Counted from the stretch's first letter, positions 16,087-25,683 are shown. The stretch is 64,000 nt of DNA from Clostridium hydrogenum (GCF_021432385.1 NZ_JAEACT010000002.1:752016-816015), one strand, 5' to 3'. A program made the numbers and translations. The notes: generated from the sequence alone by a model not told the origin.

Positions 16087-17874
16087 TTTTTCTACCCGAT
16101 TTCGTCCATTTTTCTTTGCCTTATATAGTTTTTCATCTGCCTTTTGTATAAGCTCTTCTGCATTTTCATAATTATGCCTAACTATCCCGACACTAATTGT
16201 AACTTTAACTTCCCTTTTACTAATTGTAGTGCTAAATAATTCTTTTCTCATAGTTTCAACTATATTGGAAGCTTCTTCAATATCCTTGTTCAAAAATATT
16301 ATTAAAAATTCTTCTCCACCATAACGCCCAGCCATATCATTTGATGTTATATTAGATTTTATTACACTTGCAACTTTTTCTAAAACCTCATCTCCACATT
16401 GATGGCCGTACGTATCATTGATTTTTTTGAAATAATCCACATCAATCATAGCAATGCAAAAATTTCCCTTATTCTTCTGTACTCTTATTTCCAAGTTGTC
16501 ACAAATATACTTATGATTATACATTTGCGTTAAACCATCTGTAACTGATAATACATGCAGCTGTTTGGTTTTTATTTTCAATTTTTCTTCAAATCTATAT
16601 CTCTCTTCAATCATTTTATTTGCTATTACAGCTAAACTTTTGAATTCCTTATAATTTAACCTTTCTATATCAAGCTTAGGATAACCTTCCGATGCCTCAT
16701 CTAAAAATTTTTTAAAAAGACAGAAGTTACTTTTTATGGCATCAGTAATATACTTTGTTATGAAAAAGACTATTAACGCTGCAAAAACTACTGCCATGGA
16801 AACATTAGCCAGCTCCCTCTTTGCTGCCTTTTTTGTTTCAATTTCATCCGCTTTCATAACATTATCTATTTGATCAATACTGAAACCTGCACCTACTACC
16901 CATCCCCATTCTGGAACACCTTCTACAAATGATACCTTGGTAAACGTTGAACTACTCTTAGGATTGCTCCAAATATATGTTAAAAAGCCTTCATTATCCT
17001 TTTCCTTTGCAATCTTTATTATTTCCTGCACTATCTTTGTACCTTTTTTATCTTTAATATTCCAAACATTTTTGCCAACATAATCCTTATAAACACCATT
17101 ACAAATTTCAATTCCATCATAAGTATCAACAAAAATATAATTCTGACTATTTGAACCAAATTTAATTTGACTTATTATATTCAAACATTCCTCTTGTATA
17201 TTCTTTTTTACATCTTCCGTATATTCACCTGTACCCATATACCAGTTGTAGGGTTCAAACTTTTTAACAAATGTAATTTTCGGGTATAGTTTACCATCCT
17301 TATATTCTGGATTTTCCCAATTGCCTGTTATAAAACCCTCATTTTGTTTATTAACTAAAGCTATTTCATTTTTTACTGAAAAATTTCCGCTTGCATCTTG
17401 CAAGTTTAAAATACTTTTTCCTTCCAACTCAGGCTTAGTACTATACAACACAGCCTCTCCATTTAATGAAGAAATAAAGTAATAGCCTCTCCCATTGTTA
17501 TATCTTACATTCCTTAACGCATCTGTTATCATTTTTTTTATTTCACTGCTGCTTTTTGTATTTTTGTTGTTATTATATATACTCATAGCAAGGTCGTACT
17601 CTTCATAAGTTCTTTCTTTTATATCATCCCTTAGCCGTTGTTCTGATTCTTGCTCCGTATGTTTTATATACTCAACTGCATTATTTACCTGTCTTTTTAT
17701 TGTTTTTTTCTCATTGCTTATATATTGATTTCTAATACCTTGTATTTGACTATCAAATAACTTATATTCTACAACTATTCTTAATACACCCATTATAAAT
17801 ATTGTTATTACTACAATAAAAATCATAGCAATATTAATTATATTTATGGAACTATCTTTCATTCTTTTTATCAT
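16084..17874 (-). CDS. Membrane diguanylate cyclase with tandem cache sensor domains
   Basis: This protein of about 596 aa makes cyclic di-GMP in response to an extracellular signal. An N-terminal membrane segment is followed by a coiled region, two consecutive cache repeats (each with a GRGYYF- or QNYIF-like start and a W-x-x-GTGEY or WVVGAGF end), a second membrane segment, and a GGDEF domain. The active-site motif is GGEEF, about 80 residues from the C-terminus. The inhibitory RxxD site five residues upstream is replaced by TSND, so product feedback is probably absent. The start at 17874 follows GGGGTG; a TTG 12 codons earlier is possible. The stop codon lies inside the end of a palindromic element. 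Confidence 0.9.
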   Translation of the reverse strand: MIKRMKDSSINIINIAMIFIVVITIFIMGVLRIVVEYKLFDSQIQGIRNQYISNEKKTIKRQVNNAVEYIKHTEQESEQRLRDDIKERTYEEYDLAMSIYNNNKNTKSSSEIKKMITDALRNVRYNNGRGYYFISSLNGEAVLYSTKPELEGKSILNLQDASGNFSVKNEIALVNKQNEGFITGNWENPEYKDGKLYPKITFVKKFEPYNWYMGTGEYTEDVKKNIQEECLNIISQIKFGSNSQNYIFVDTYDGIEICNGVYKDYVGKNVWNIKDKKGTKIVQEIIKIAKEKDNEGFLTYIWSNPKSSSTFTKVSFVEGVPEWGWVVGAGFSIDQIDNVMKADEIETKKAAKRELANVSMAVVFAALIVFFITKYITDAIKSNFCLFKKFLDEASEGYPKLDIERLNYKEFKSLAVIANKMIEERYRFEEKLKIKTKQLHVLSVTDGLTQMYNHKYICDNLEIRVQKNKGNFCIAMIDVDYFKKINDTYGHQCGDEVLEKVASVIKSNITSNDMAGRYGGEEFLIIFLNKDIEEASNIVETMRKELFSTTISKREVKVTISVGIVRHNYENAEELIQKADEKLYKAKKNGRNRVEK

Positions 17875-18074
17875 TAGTTCACCCCAAAATTGTAGCATGT
17901 ATTTTAACAAAAATAGCTTTATTTTACAGTATAATAGGCTATAAATTAAAATTAATTTAATTTATAGCCTATTATATCATTTTAAGATGAAATTTAAAAA
18001 CCAAATTATGTTTTTTTTCGACATTAAAATTATTTATTCATAAATTTAATTTTTAAAATTCAAGTGGTTTATCT

Positions 18075-18710
18075 TCAGTTACTTAAGTTTTTTAAATAAA
18101 ATATAGCAAGCTGAGTTCTATCTCTAAGCTCCAATTTTTCAAGCAAGCTAGTAACATAATTCCTTATAGTTCCCTCTCCCAAATGAATTTCTGCTGCTAT
18201 TTCTTTATTTGAAAGACCTTCGCCTATAAGCTTTAGCACGTCCATTTCTCTCCCTGTTAATTTATATTTATCTACATTTACATCCTTTTTACTATCTTCT
18301 TTAATTAAAGAGGATATAGTCTCTGCAACATTTTTTTCAAAAACCATATTTCCTTTTATAACTGCCTTAAGGCTGTCCACAATACTATCTGAAGATTGAT
18401 TTTTAAGTATATATCCTTCTGCACCATTTTTGATTGCCTCTTTTATATACTCATCATCCTTAAAGGTTGTTAATATAACTACTTTTATATCCTTAAAGCT
18501 TTCTTTTATAAGTTTTGTACCTAAAACGCCATCCATAATAGGCATTCTTACATCCATAAGCACTATGTCCGGCTTAAACTCTGTACACTTATCAAAGGCA
18601 TCTTGCCCATTTGAAGCCGTTCCTACAACTTCTATTTCATCATCAAGTCCTAGTAATATACTTAAGCTTTCTCTTATAAGTGCATCATCATCAACTATTA
18701 GTATTCTCAA
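18075..18710 (-). CDS. NarL/LuxR-family response regulator
   Basis: This 211-aa regulator has a receiver domain beginning RILIVDDDALIRESL, with the phospho-acceptor in DIVLMDVRMP, and a C-terminal LuxR-type helix-turn-helix (LTGREMDVLKLIGEGLSNKE). TTG at 18710 is preferred as the start because AGAGGGGG lies eight bases before it; the in-frame ATG at 18734 is upstream of that site. It overlaps the kinase gene by about 20 bases. It ends the operon ATPase-permease-permease-kinase-regulator and presumably controls those transporter genes. Confidence 0.93.
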   Translation of the reverse strand: MRILIVDDDALIRESLSILLGLDDEIEVVGTASNGQDAFDKCTEFKPDIVLMDVRMPIMDGVLGTKLIKESFKDIKVVILTTFKDDEYIKEAIKNGAEGYILKNQSSDSIVDSLKAVIKGNMVFEKNVAETISSLIKEDSKKDVNVDKYKLTGREMDVLKLIGEGLSNKEIAAEIHLGEGTIRNYVTSLLEKLELRDRTQLAIFYLKNLSN

Positions 18711-19851
18711 AAATCTTACCCCCTCTAATATCATGTGGAATTATGAAAACTACTATGAATCCATCTTCACTGCTTACACTTAAATTTCCTCCAAAATTTC
18801 TTACTCTTTCTCTCATCCCGCTTATACCGAGACCTTCCTTAAACTTTCCGGTACTAGCACTAACACCAACACCATTGTCTTTAATATATACTCTTGTGTA
18901 ATTATCAGTTATATCTATATCTATATCTATTTTTGTTGCATTTGAATACTTTGAGGAATTTGTTAAAGCTTCCTTTATATTTACTGCTATAAGCTCCATA
19001 TGCTCTGGCAACAGCAAATTAAGATTTCCACTATAATTAAATTCAACCTCGCAAAATTTAAATTCATCAATTATATTCACTATATATTGTATTCCAAGTT
19101 CTTCTTTTGGTTTTATATTATGTACAGTATCCCTAAGTACATTTAAAGAATTTGCTAGTCCTTCTATACTTCTTTTTAGCACTTCTTTAGCCTTATCTTC
19201 ATCCTTGTCATAAAGTTTATCTACAACTTGAAGCTGCATGTATATTCCAGCAATACTATGACCTATATTGTCATGGATATTTCTCGCAATCCTATTTCTC
19301 TCATTAACTTCAGCTATATGTGCAGTTTCTTTGGCAGAGTTTAAAAGTCTCACCTTGGCACCTTCAAGTTCATATCTAAGTCGTCTTTCACTATCAAGAA
19401 GCTTTTTATAATTTTCTTCTTTAAGCTTTATCTTTCTAGATACATATGCTAATATCCCTAGTATTATATAATACATAACTATATTAAGATCTTTAAAATC
19501 ACAAAAATATACAGTACCCGCAAAAATTAAAATAATTCCAAGATATGCTTCATCATATATAAAATCAAATAAAACTATGGCATATAAGAACATGAATTTT
19601 ACATTTACTACTGCGGCTGCTGAAACAATTATAAATTCCAATATGCTCATATATTTAGATGTATAAAATCTCTCTTTTAAAGTGCAAATTCCCGCAATAA
19701 TCAAAATTAAAGCTACAACATTATAATTTTGTATTTTACTAATCCCAGGAAGCACTACAACATTATAATTTTGTATTTTACTAATCCCAAGAAGCACTAC
19801 AACATATATAAAAAATGCTATCTTTATAATATAAGAAAATACCTTATCCAT
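18691..19851 (-). CDS. Sensor histidine kinase, HisKA_3 (NarL-partner) type
   Basis: This 386-aa kinase has about five N-terminal membrane segments, a short coiled linker, the HisKA_3 dimerisation box with the phospho-acceptor His in NRIARNIHDNIGH near residue 193, and a HATPase domain with NIKEALTNSSKYS and DNGVG/GLGISGMRERV. AAGGAGATATT precedes the ATG. It lacks a large external sensor domain, as in intramembrane-sensing kinases beside peptide-export ABC transporters. An in-frame 42-bp duplication lengthens the first membrane region by 14 residues (GISKIQNYNV appears twice). Confidence 0.92.
   Translation of the reverse strand: MDKVFSYIIKIAFFIYVVVLLGISKIQNYNVVVLPGISKIQNYNVVALILIIAGICTLKERFYTSKYMSILEFIIVSAAAVVNVKFMFLYAIVLFDFIYDEAYLGIILIFAGTVYFCDFKDLNIVMYYIILGILAYVSRKIKLKEENYKKLLDSERRLRYELEGAKVRLLNSAKETAHIAEVNERNRIARNIHDNIGHSIAGIYMQLQVVDKLYDKDEDKAKEVLKRSIEGLANSLNVLRDTVHNIKPKEELGIQYIVNIIDEFKFCEVEFNYSGNLNLLLPEHMELIAVNIKEALTNSSKYSNATKIDIDIDITDNYTRVYIKDNGVGVSASTGKFKEGLGISGMRERVRNFGGNLSVSSEDGFIVVFIIPHDIRGGKIFENTNS
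19713..19804. repeat. 42-bp in-frame tandem duplication in the kinase gene
   Basis: Two near-identical 42-bp units starting CTACAACATTATAATTTTG lie at 19713-19754 and 19755-19796, with the first eight bases of a third copy after them. The units differ at one base, changing P to L. The length is a multiple of three, so the frame is kept. Confidence 0.9.
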
Positions 19852-19864
19852 AATATCTCCTTCA

Positions 19865-20956
19865 TTAACTTACTATATCCTTTTTAGTAAACACACCAAG
19901 CAGCAAAAACACTATAGAAAACAATACTAATATACCAATGTCTGTTACTAAATACGTATAATTCGTTCCTTCTAAAGCCTCATAAGTTCCATTTGTAATC
20001 CAGGTTAGAGGAATAAACTGTGAAATAAACTGAAGCGCTCTTGGCATCAATTTTATATTCCAAAAGCATCCTCCAAGCATAGAAAGAGGAATAACTAATA
20101 TACTTGGGACAACATCCTTTTTAACATAAGTTTCATTCATGTAATTTAAAAGAACTGCAAATGAAACTGCTGTAATTGAAAAAGTACTATACAGTAAAAG
20201 TAATTTAAAAATATATTTCATCATGACTAATTTGTATTCAATAGTTAATGCTATAAAAACCACAGCCACTTGTGATAATTCTAATAAAAATAATGTAAAT
20301 ATAATCTGAAGCATGTAACTTCTTATGGTTATTGGTGCTGCAAAAGTTCTAATTTTTTCCTTTTTATCATTCATAACTCTATTTGTCATATTGAGAGCAT
20401 TATAAAGCATCAGCATTACAAGAAAATTAAGTGATATCACTATATTCTTTCTATCACTTGATTCTACTACTAAAGTTTTAAATTTATTTTCTGCTATAAG
20501 CTTATCTAATTTACTATAAAACGCACCATAATTTTCATTTGATTTTAACGCTATCTCATTAGCTTTATTCATAAATACTGATATATTACTATTTATCGCT
20601 TCGTAAAAATCGTTTTTATTATCATAGATAACCTTTATATTTGGCATTTCATTGTCAATTACTTTTTTGGTAAATCCCTTATCAATAATAATGCCATAAT
20701 CTATTTCGCCACTTGCAATTCCCCCACTAATTTTATCCTCATCCAATTTTTCAGTTTTATAGCTATTATTTAAATTATTTATAAAAATATCAGTAAAATG
20801 TGTATTATCCTTATCCAAAATTGCAACCTTTAGCCTGGGCTCATTAAAATTTACTTTAACTACTAAAATTGAGATTATAACAGGTACAATAAACATAGTT
20901 AAAATTGCCCTTTTTCTATTTAATATTCTTTTCATATTAAACAAAAATACTGTCAT
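19865..20956 (-). CDS. ABC-2 type transporter permease (cassette 2, second permease)
   Basis: This 363-aa protein opens MTVFLFNMKRILNRKRA, has one N-terminal membrane segment, an outer domain and five or six C-terminal membrane segments with a LGGCFW loop, as in the cassette 1 permease at 12461-13582 (LGGCYW). Its ATG overlaps the preceding stop as ATGA, with GGAGG upstream. It is followed after 13 bases by the kinase gene, so export and sensing are one transcript. Confidence 0.88.
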   Translation of the reverse strand: MTVFLFNMKRILNRKRAILTMFIVPVIISILVVKVNFNEPRLKVAILDKDNTHFTDIFINNLNNSYKTEKLDEDKISGGIASGEIDYGIIIDKGFTKKVIDNEMPNIKVIYDNKNDFYEAINSNISVFMNKANEIALKSNENYGAFYSKLDKLIAENKFKTLVVESSDRKNIVISLNFLVMLMLYNALNMTNRVMNDKKEKIRTFAAPITIRSYMLQIIFTLFLLELSQVAVVFIALTIEYKLVMMKYIFKLLLLYSTFSITAVSFAVLLNYMNETYVKKDVVPSILVIPLSMLGGCFWNIKLMPRALQFISQFIPLTWITNGTYEALEGTNYTYLVTDIGILVLFSIVFLLLGVFTKKDIVS

Positions 20957-21999
20957 TTAACCCGCCTCCTTGCTAAAAGCATTGTAATGCAAAACATTAA
21001 TAAGGCTAAAGCTATAATTTCTACATAAAATATTTTTAAGTTTTCTCCATATCCATAAATAATTTTAAATATTATATTTTGTTCTGCATAGCTAGGTGAT
21101 AAAATGCTCAATCTTTCAAGATCCGCGCTAAACATTCTTGTCGTTAGATATCCTCCACTTAAAAATGTGAAAACTACTATTAATGTTTCTGTAATATATC
21201 CTGCAGTCCCTCTATCTTTAGTTATTAAACAAATAGCCATTCCTGCGTTTACAGTTAAAAATGAGAATAAAAGCATTACAAGTGTCAATAAAATATAGTT
21301 ATTCCCCCAATACGCTTTATAAACAAATTTAGAAAATACAATTATAACAATCGATACCAAAAACATCATTACAACTATTCCAAGCATCTTTCCAATAACA
21401 ATTTTTTCTTTTTCCATAGGAAGGCTTACTGTTCTATTTATAATGTCCTTGTCATCACTTATAATATCTATTCCATACTCTCCCCCATACCACATGATCA
21501 TTACAAGCATTGTAACAGCGTAATAATCCATTGCTGAAGGTTTTCTATTATTGGAATTAGAATTTATATTTTTTACACCTCTATCTATAATAACTTTATT
21601 TCCCGAGAAATTATATGAACTAATAAATAATTGAATTAAGGATGTATCTTTGACGTCTTCCTCATCAACGTACAATTTCTTACCCTTAACATCAAAAACG
21701 CCATAATACTTTCCATCCTTTAAAGCTGACAAAGCTTTTTCTTTTTGTTTTACCCAAGTAACCTTTATGTGCTTATTAGACTTTTCATTCTTCTTTAGAA
21801 AATCACTTACTGACTGATATTCTTTAAAATCGCTGGAATATACTGCTACAGTATCCGTAAAGCTTCTACTTGGTTCATAAAGCATCTTTAATGAATTTCC
21901 CAAAATTGGTATTAAAATTAAAGGAAGCAGTATCAACGGTGGAACGCAGTCTTTAAACTTTCTTTTAAAAGTATAATAGGCTATATGTAATATTCGCAC
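20953..21999 (-). CDS. ABC-2 type transporter permease (cassette 2, first permease)
   Basis: This 348-aa permease is the counterpart of 13579-14712: both contain PSAMDYYAVTML- or PRAIDYYSVTML-like sequence at the start of the C-terminal membrane block and a SGGY loop. The start is GTG at 21999, with GGGGAGG ten bases upstream. It lies 15 bases after the ATPase stop. Confidence 0.88.
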   Translation of the reverse strand: MRILHIAYYTFKRKFKDCVPPLILLPLILIPILGNSLKMLYEPSRSFTDTVAVYSSDFKEYQSVSDFLKKNEKSNKHIKVTWVKQKEKALSALKDGKYYGVFDVKGKKLYVDEEDVKDTSLIQLFISSYNFSGNKVIIDRGVKNINSNSNNRKPSAMDYYAVTMLVMIMWYGGEYGIDIISDDKDIINRTVSLPMEKEKIVIGKMLGIVVMMFLVSIVIIVFSKFVYKAYWGNNYILLTLVMLLFSFLTVNAGMAICLITKDRGTAGYITETLIVVFTFLSGGYLTTRMFSADLERLSILSPSYAEQNIIFKIIYGYGENLKIFYVEIIALALLMFCITMLLARRRVK

Positions 22000-22014
22000 G
22001 CTTTATACCTCCCC

Positions 22015-22947
22015 TTAATTTCCAAGTGATCTTCCTGTAAGCGTTAGAAATACAGTCTCGATATTAGGCTTGTCTATTAATATATCCATAATTTCAATTC
22101 CTTGGTTTACAAGCATATCTATTATCTTCCCTAAGTTTTTACTACCTTTTGCCGAAACTATATCTATATAATCTTCATTTATATTGCATTCTTTTACACC
22201 ATACACTTGTTTTATTTTGTCAATTATTGTGTAATTTAAGCTTTCTGTTTTTATTCTTACCTTTTCCTCTGTTGATATCATGCTTTTTAGCTCGTCCTTA
22301 GTTCCTTTTGCAATTATTCTCCCTTGGTCAATTATTATTATATTTTTACATAACCTTTCAACTTCCTCCATGTAATGAGAAGTATATATTACTGAAACAC
22401 CTTCTTTATTTAGTTTTTCAATCCCCTCCAAAATATGACTTCTAGACTTAGGATCTATTCCAGCTGTTGGTTCATCCATAATAATAAGTTTAGGCTTATG
22501 CACAATTCCGCACGCAATGTTAAGCCTTCTAAGCATTCCACCTGAAAAAGCTTCTGGCGACTTTTTTCTATCTTCCCAAAGCCCGCAAAAATTTAATGCT
22601 TCCTCTACATATTCTTTAAGCTTTTTTCCTCTAAGTCCATATATACCGCCAAAATACATTACATTATCATATGCATTTAAATCATTATAGACCGTTATAT
22701 TTTGAGTAACTATTCCAATATATTTCTTTATACTAAGTTCATTAGTCTTTAAATTCTTTCCAAATACTTTAATACTGCCTGAATCTATCTTATTAAGACC
22801 AATTATACAATTTATAATAGTAGTTTTTCCTGCTCCATTTGGTCCTAGTAAGCCAAGTATTTCTCCTTCTTTTATATTAAAACTGACATTATCAACTGCC
22901 AAAAATTCATCATAACGCTTTACTAGATTTTTTATCTCTAATAACAC
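22015..22947 (-). CDS. ABC transporter ATPase (cassette 2)
   Basis: This 310-aa ATPase is strongly similar along its whole length to the cassette 1 ATPase. It has Walker A GPNGAGKTT, signature FSGGMLRRL, Walker B LIIMDEPT and the YTSHYMEE switch. The start is GTG, preceded by AGGGGTGG. It is the first gene of the five-gene operon running to 18075. The pairing with a NarL-type two-component system suggests induction by the exported compound. Confidence 0.95.
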   Translation of the reverse strand: MLLEIKNLVKRYDEFLAVDNVSFNIKEGEILGLLGPNGAGKTTIINCIIGLNKIDSGSIKVFGKNLKTNELSIKKYIGIVTQNITVYNDLNAYDNVMYFGGIYGLRGKKLKEYVEEALNFCGLWEDRKKSPEAFSGGMLRRLNIACGIVHKPKLIIMDEPTAGIDPKSRSHILEGIEKLNKEGVSVIYTSHYMEEVERLCKNIIIIDQGRIIAKGTKDELKSMISTEEKVRIKTESLNYTIIDKIKQVYGVKECNINEDYIDIVSAKGSKNLGKIIDMLVNQGIEIMDILIDKPNIETVFLTLTGRSLGN

Positions 22948-23076
22948 AATACCACCCCTTACATCCTATTTTACCAAATAACACTCAAAATTAATATAAG
23001 GCATATTAAAGCCTTGTGTTTAAAAAAACTTTTGTATGATAAAATATAATATATAAAGTATCTGGAGGTGAAAATT

Positions 23077-24669
23077 TTGAATAGGGAATTTAATATCACA
23101 GGAACCTGCATACCAGAAAAACACTATATGGTTGATACCTCAAATAAACTGGATAAAATTTTTAAACTTATTGAAAAAGAAAAATATTTTATTATAAATA
23201 GACCAAGACAGTACGGAAAAACTACAACACTATTTTTATTAAATAAGAGGTTAAAAAATTCCGCTGATTATCTTCCAATAAAAATAAGCTTTGAAGGAAT
23301 TGATTACACTTCTTATGAAAATGCAATTTCTTTTATAAACACCTTTTTACAAATGATTGCAGATAATCTTGAACTAAATGAAAAAACTTTAAGTGCTTTT
23401 GTAAACACTGAGTTAAGTAGCATAACCTCTATGAACCAGTTATCAAAATTCATAACTAAATTATGCAAAAAAGCCTCAAAGCAGCTTGTCCTTATGATTG
23501 ATGAAGTTGATAAGAGTAGTAATAATCAACTGTTTTTAGATTTTTTAGGAATGCTTAGGAACAAATATTTACTTAGAAATGAAGGTGAAGACTTTACTTT
23601 CCATAGTGTAATTTTAGCAGGAGTTCATGATGTTAAAAGTTTGAAATTAAAACTCAGACCCGATGATGACCGCAAATTCAATAGTCCCTGGAATATCGCC
23701 TCTGATTTTGATATTGATATGAGTTTTTCAAGTGGTGAAATAGCTACTATGCTTGAAAGTTATATTAAAGATAAAAAGGTAAGCTTAAATAAAAAATTTT
23801 TTTCAGATAAACTTTATTTCTATACTTCTGGTTACCCTTTCCTAGTAAGTAAGCTTTGTAAAATAATTGATGAAAAGATTATGAATGAAAATGAACTTGA
23901 ATGGAAGGAAGAATTTATAGTTGAAGCTGTAAAAGAATTATTAAAAGAAAACAATACAAATTTTGAAAGCCTAATTAAAAATTTAGAAAACAATTCAGAA
24001 CTATATGCTTTTATAAAAAGAATAGTTTTAGAAAATGAAAACATAAGCTATGTAAAAACTGACGCTATAGTAAGTTTAGGCACTATGTATGGAATTTTAA
24101 AAGAGGAAAATGGAAGCTGCCGAGTAAATAATAGAATTTATGAACAGCTTATATATAATCATATGATGATGAAAGTTTTAAGAAAAGATAAAGCCTCATT
24201 AATGTCAACATATAATTATAAAGAAAACTTTATTAAAGAAGATGGAAGCCTAGATATAAAAAAGGTTCTTATAAAATTTCAAGCGTTTATGAAACATGAA
24301 TATTCCGAGAAAAGGAACTCTTTTATGGAGGATGATGGCCGGTTAATATTTTTAGCTTTTTTAAGTCCAATAATAAATGGTACTGGTTTTGCATTTAAAG
24401 AAGTTCAGGGTGGCGAGGAAAAAAGATTCGATATCGTTATAACCTATGAGGGCAAAATGAACACATTAGAACTTAAAATTTGGCGTGGTGAAGATTATCA
24501 CAAACGAGGTATCTTGCAGCTTGCAAATTACCTTAATCAATATGGACTGGACAAAGGTTATCTTTTAATATTTGATTTAAGAAAGCAAAAATTTAAAAAT
24601 GGAAGCGTCGAGGAAATTACGGTTACTGTAGAAAATAGTGAAAAGAATATTATTGAAGTTTATTGCTAG
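23077..24669 (+). CDS. AAA-ATPase-like protein with C-terminal PD-(D/E)XK nuclease-like domain
   Basis: This 530-aa protein combines an N-terminal AAA-ATPase-like domain, with a P-loop variant RPRQYGKTT at residues 42-50 and a Walker B-like LVLMIDEVDK, and a C-terminal domain with RFDIVITYEGK near 450 and LELKIWRG near 465, which fits the PD-(D/E)XK core (D then ExK). This is the AAA-ATPase_like plus DUF1703 arrangement, common in multiple copies in Bacteroidetes and clostridia and of unproven function. The start is TTG at 23077, eight bases after GGAGG; the in-frame GTG at 23068 overlaps that site. It is the only plus-strand gene in this stretch, suggesting independent acquisition. Confidence 0.85.
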   Translation: MNREFNITGTCIPEKHYMVDTSNKLDKIFKLIEKEKYFIINRPRQYGKTTTLFLLNKRLKNSADYLPIKISFEGIDYTSYENAISFINTFLQMIADNLELNEKTLSAFVNTELSSITSMNQLSKFITKLCKKASKQLVLMIDEVDKSSNNQLFLDFLGMLRNKYLLRNEGEDFTFHSVILAGVHDVKSLKLKLRPDDDRKFNSPWNIASDFDIDMSFSSGEIATMLESYIKDKKVSLNKKFFSDKLYFYTSGYPFLVSKLCKIIDEKIMNENELEWKEEFIVEAVKELLKENNTNFESLIKNLENNSELYAFIKRIVLENENISYVKTDAIVSLGTMYGILKEENGSCRVNNRIYEQLIYNHMMMKVLRKDKASLMSTYNYKENFIKEDGSLDIKKVLIKFQAFMKHEYSEKRNSFMEDDGRLIFLAFLSPIINGTGFAFKEVQGGEEKRFDIVITYEGKMNTLELKIWRGEDYHKRGILQLANYLNQYGLDKGYLLIFDLRKQKFKNGSVEEITVTVENSEKNIIEVYC

Positions 24670-24681
24670 GAGAAAACACTA

Positions 24682-24762
24682 TTGTCGTTCAGCGAAGCTG
24701 ACAACATATAAGTTTAAGATTTACCTAACGTAAGGAAAGGTAAATCCTCCTTCATTGTGCAT
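24682..24762. repeat. Heptad-flanked multi-hairpin repeat, copy F (partial)
   Basis: Only the right half is present: TTGTCgttcagcgaagctGACAA, the link AAGTTTAA, hairpin GATTTACCT/AGGTAAATC with an ACGTAAGG loop, then CTTCATTGTGCATTG in place of heptads. Its hairpin with flank is the exact reverse complement, bar one base, of the first hairpin of copy D. It fills the gap to the amidohydrolase stop codon. Confidence 0.78.
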
Positions 24763-24765
24763 TGA

Positions 24766-25683
24766 TTAATAGTTAAAATATACCCTTAAAGCATTATTAT
24801 AAAATATATCTTCCAACTCCCTTTCATTAAATAGTTTTGCATCTTTTAAATAACTAACAAGATTACTATATTCATCTAATGCTGCTGTCATAGGTGCATC
24901 AGTTCCCCAAATTAGCTTGTCCGTTCCTACAATATTTTTTGCTATTTTAATTGCATTTAGTGCGTTTGGGTATGGATATTTATCTGGTGCATTAATACTT
25001 GGCAATGCAGCTAAATCAAACCAAATATTAGGCAGTTTTAAAAGCTCCAAAGTTTTCTTTAGCCTATCTTCCATACCAACTCTTGGTGCAGTCAAATGGC
25101 AAACTACTATTTTTAAATTTGGATATTTAAGTGCCATGTTTCTTATTGCTTCAGGTTGGTAGCTTTCCATTGTAAAATCACCTATATCAAGCACCATGAC
25201 CATATCATTTTCTGAAACCTTATGCCAAATATTTTTCATTTCTTCACCGTCTAAAAAAAATTTATAGTGATATCCCATCAGTCCGCCACCAGAACTAACT
25301 TCAAGCTTTAAAATCTTAAATCCCAACTTATTAATAAATCTATCTAATACCTCATTATAATTTTCTGCAAATGGATCTATTGTGCATGCTCCTACAAATC
25401 TATTAGGATATTTGGAGCACATTTCATATGTATATTCATTTTGAAAACCATATAAACTTCCCTGCATTAACACTGCTTTTTCAATATCATTATCATCCAT
25501 AAGTCTTATGAGTGCTTCACCAGTAAAATCTTTATCTCCATATCCCCTTGGAATAAGCTTCATTATATCTCCATTTGCCCATCTTGCTTTTCCATCTCCA
25601 ATTGCTCTGAGTTCGCCTCTTCTGCAAAATCCTGCAATTTTCTCTACTAAATGTACATGTCCATCAATAATTTTCACGTCCAT
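24766..25683 (-). CDS. Amidohydrolase family 2 metal-dependent hydrolase
   Basis: This 305-aa TIM-barrel hydrolase begins MDVKIIDGHVHLVE with the HxH metal ligands at 9 and 11. VVCHLTAPR supplies a further His and WGTDAPM the conserved Asp. These features fit the amidohydrolase_2 group, which includes decarboxylases and lactonases; the substrate cannot be read from the sequence. AAAGGAAG lies directly before the ATG, so GTG at 25677 is an equally possible start. It is the last gene of a possible small operon with the 45-aa peptide upstream. Confidence 0.85.
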   Translation of the reverse strand: MDVKIIDGHVHLVEKIAGFCRRGELRAIGDGKARWANGDIMKLIPRGYGDKDFTGEALIRLMDDNDIEKAVLMQGSLYGFQNEYTYEMCSKYPNRFVGACTIDPFAENYNEVLDRFINKLGFKILKLEVSSGGGLMGYHYKFFLDGEEMKNIWHKVSENDMVMVLDIGDFTMESYQPEAIRNMALKYPNLKIVVCHLTAPRVGMEDRLKKTLELLKLPNIWFDLAALPSINAPDKYPYPNALNAIKIAKNIVGTDKLIWGTDAPMTAALDEYSNLVSYLKDAKLFNERELEDIFYNNALRVYFNY

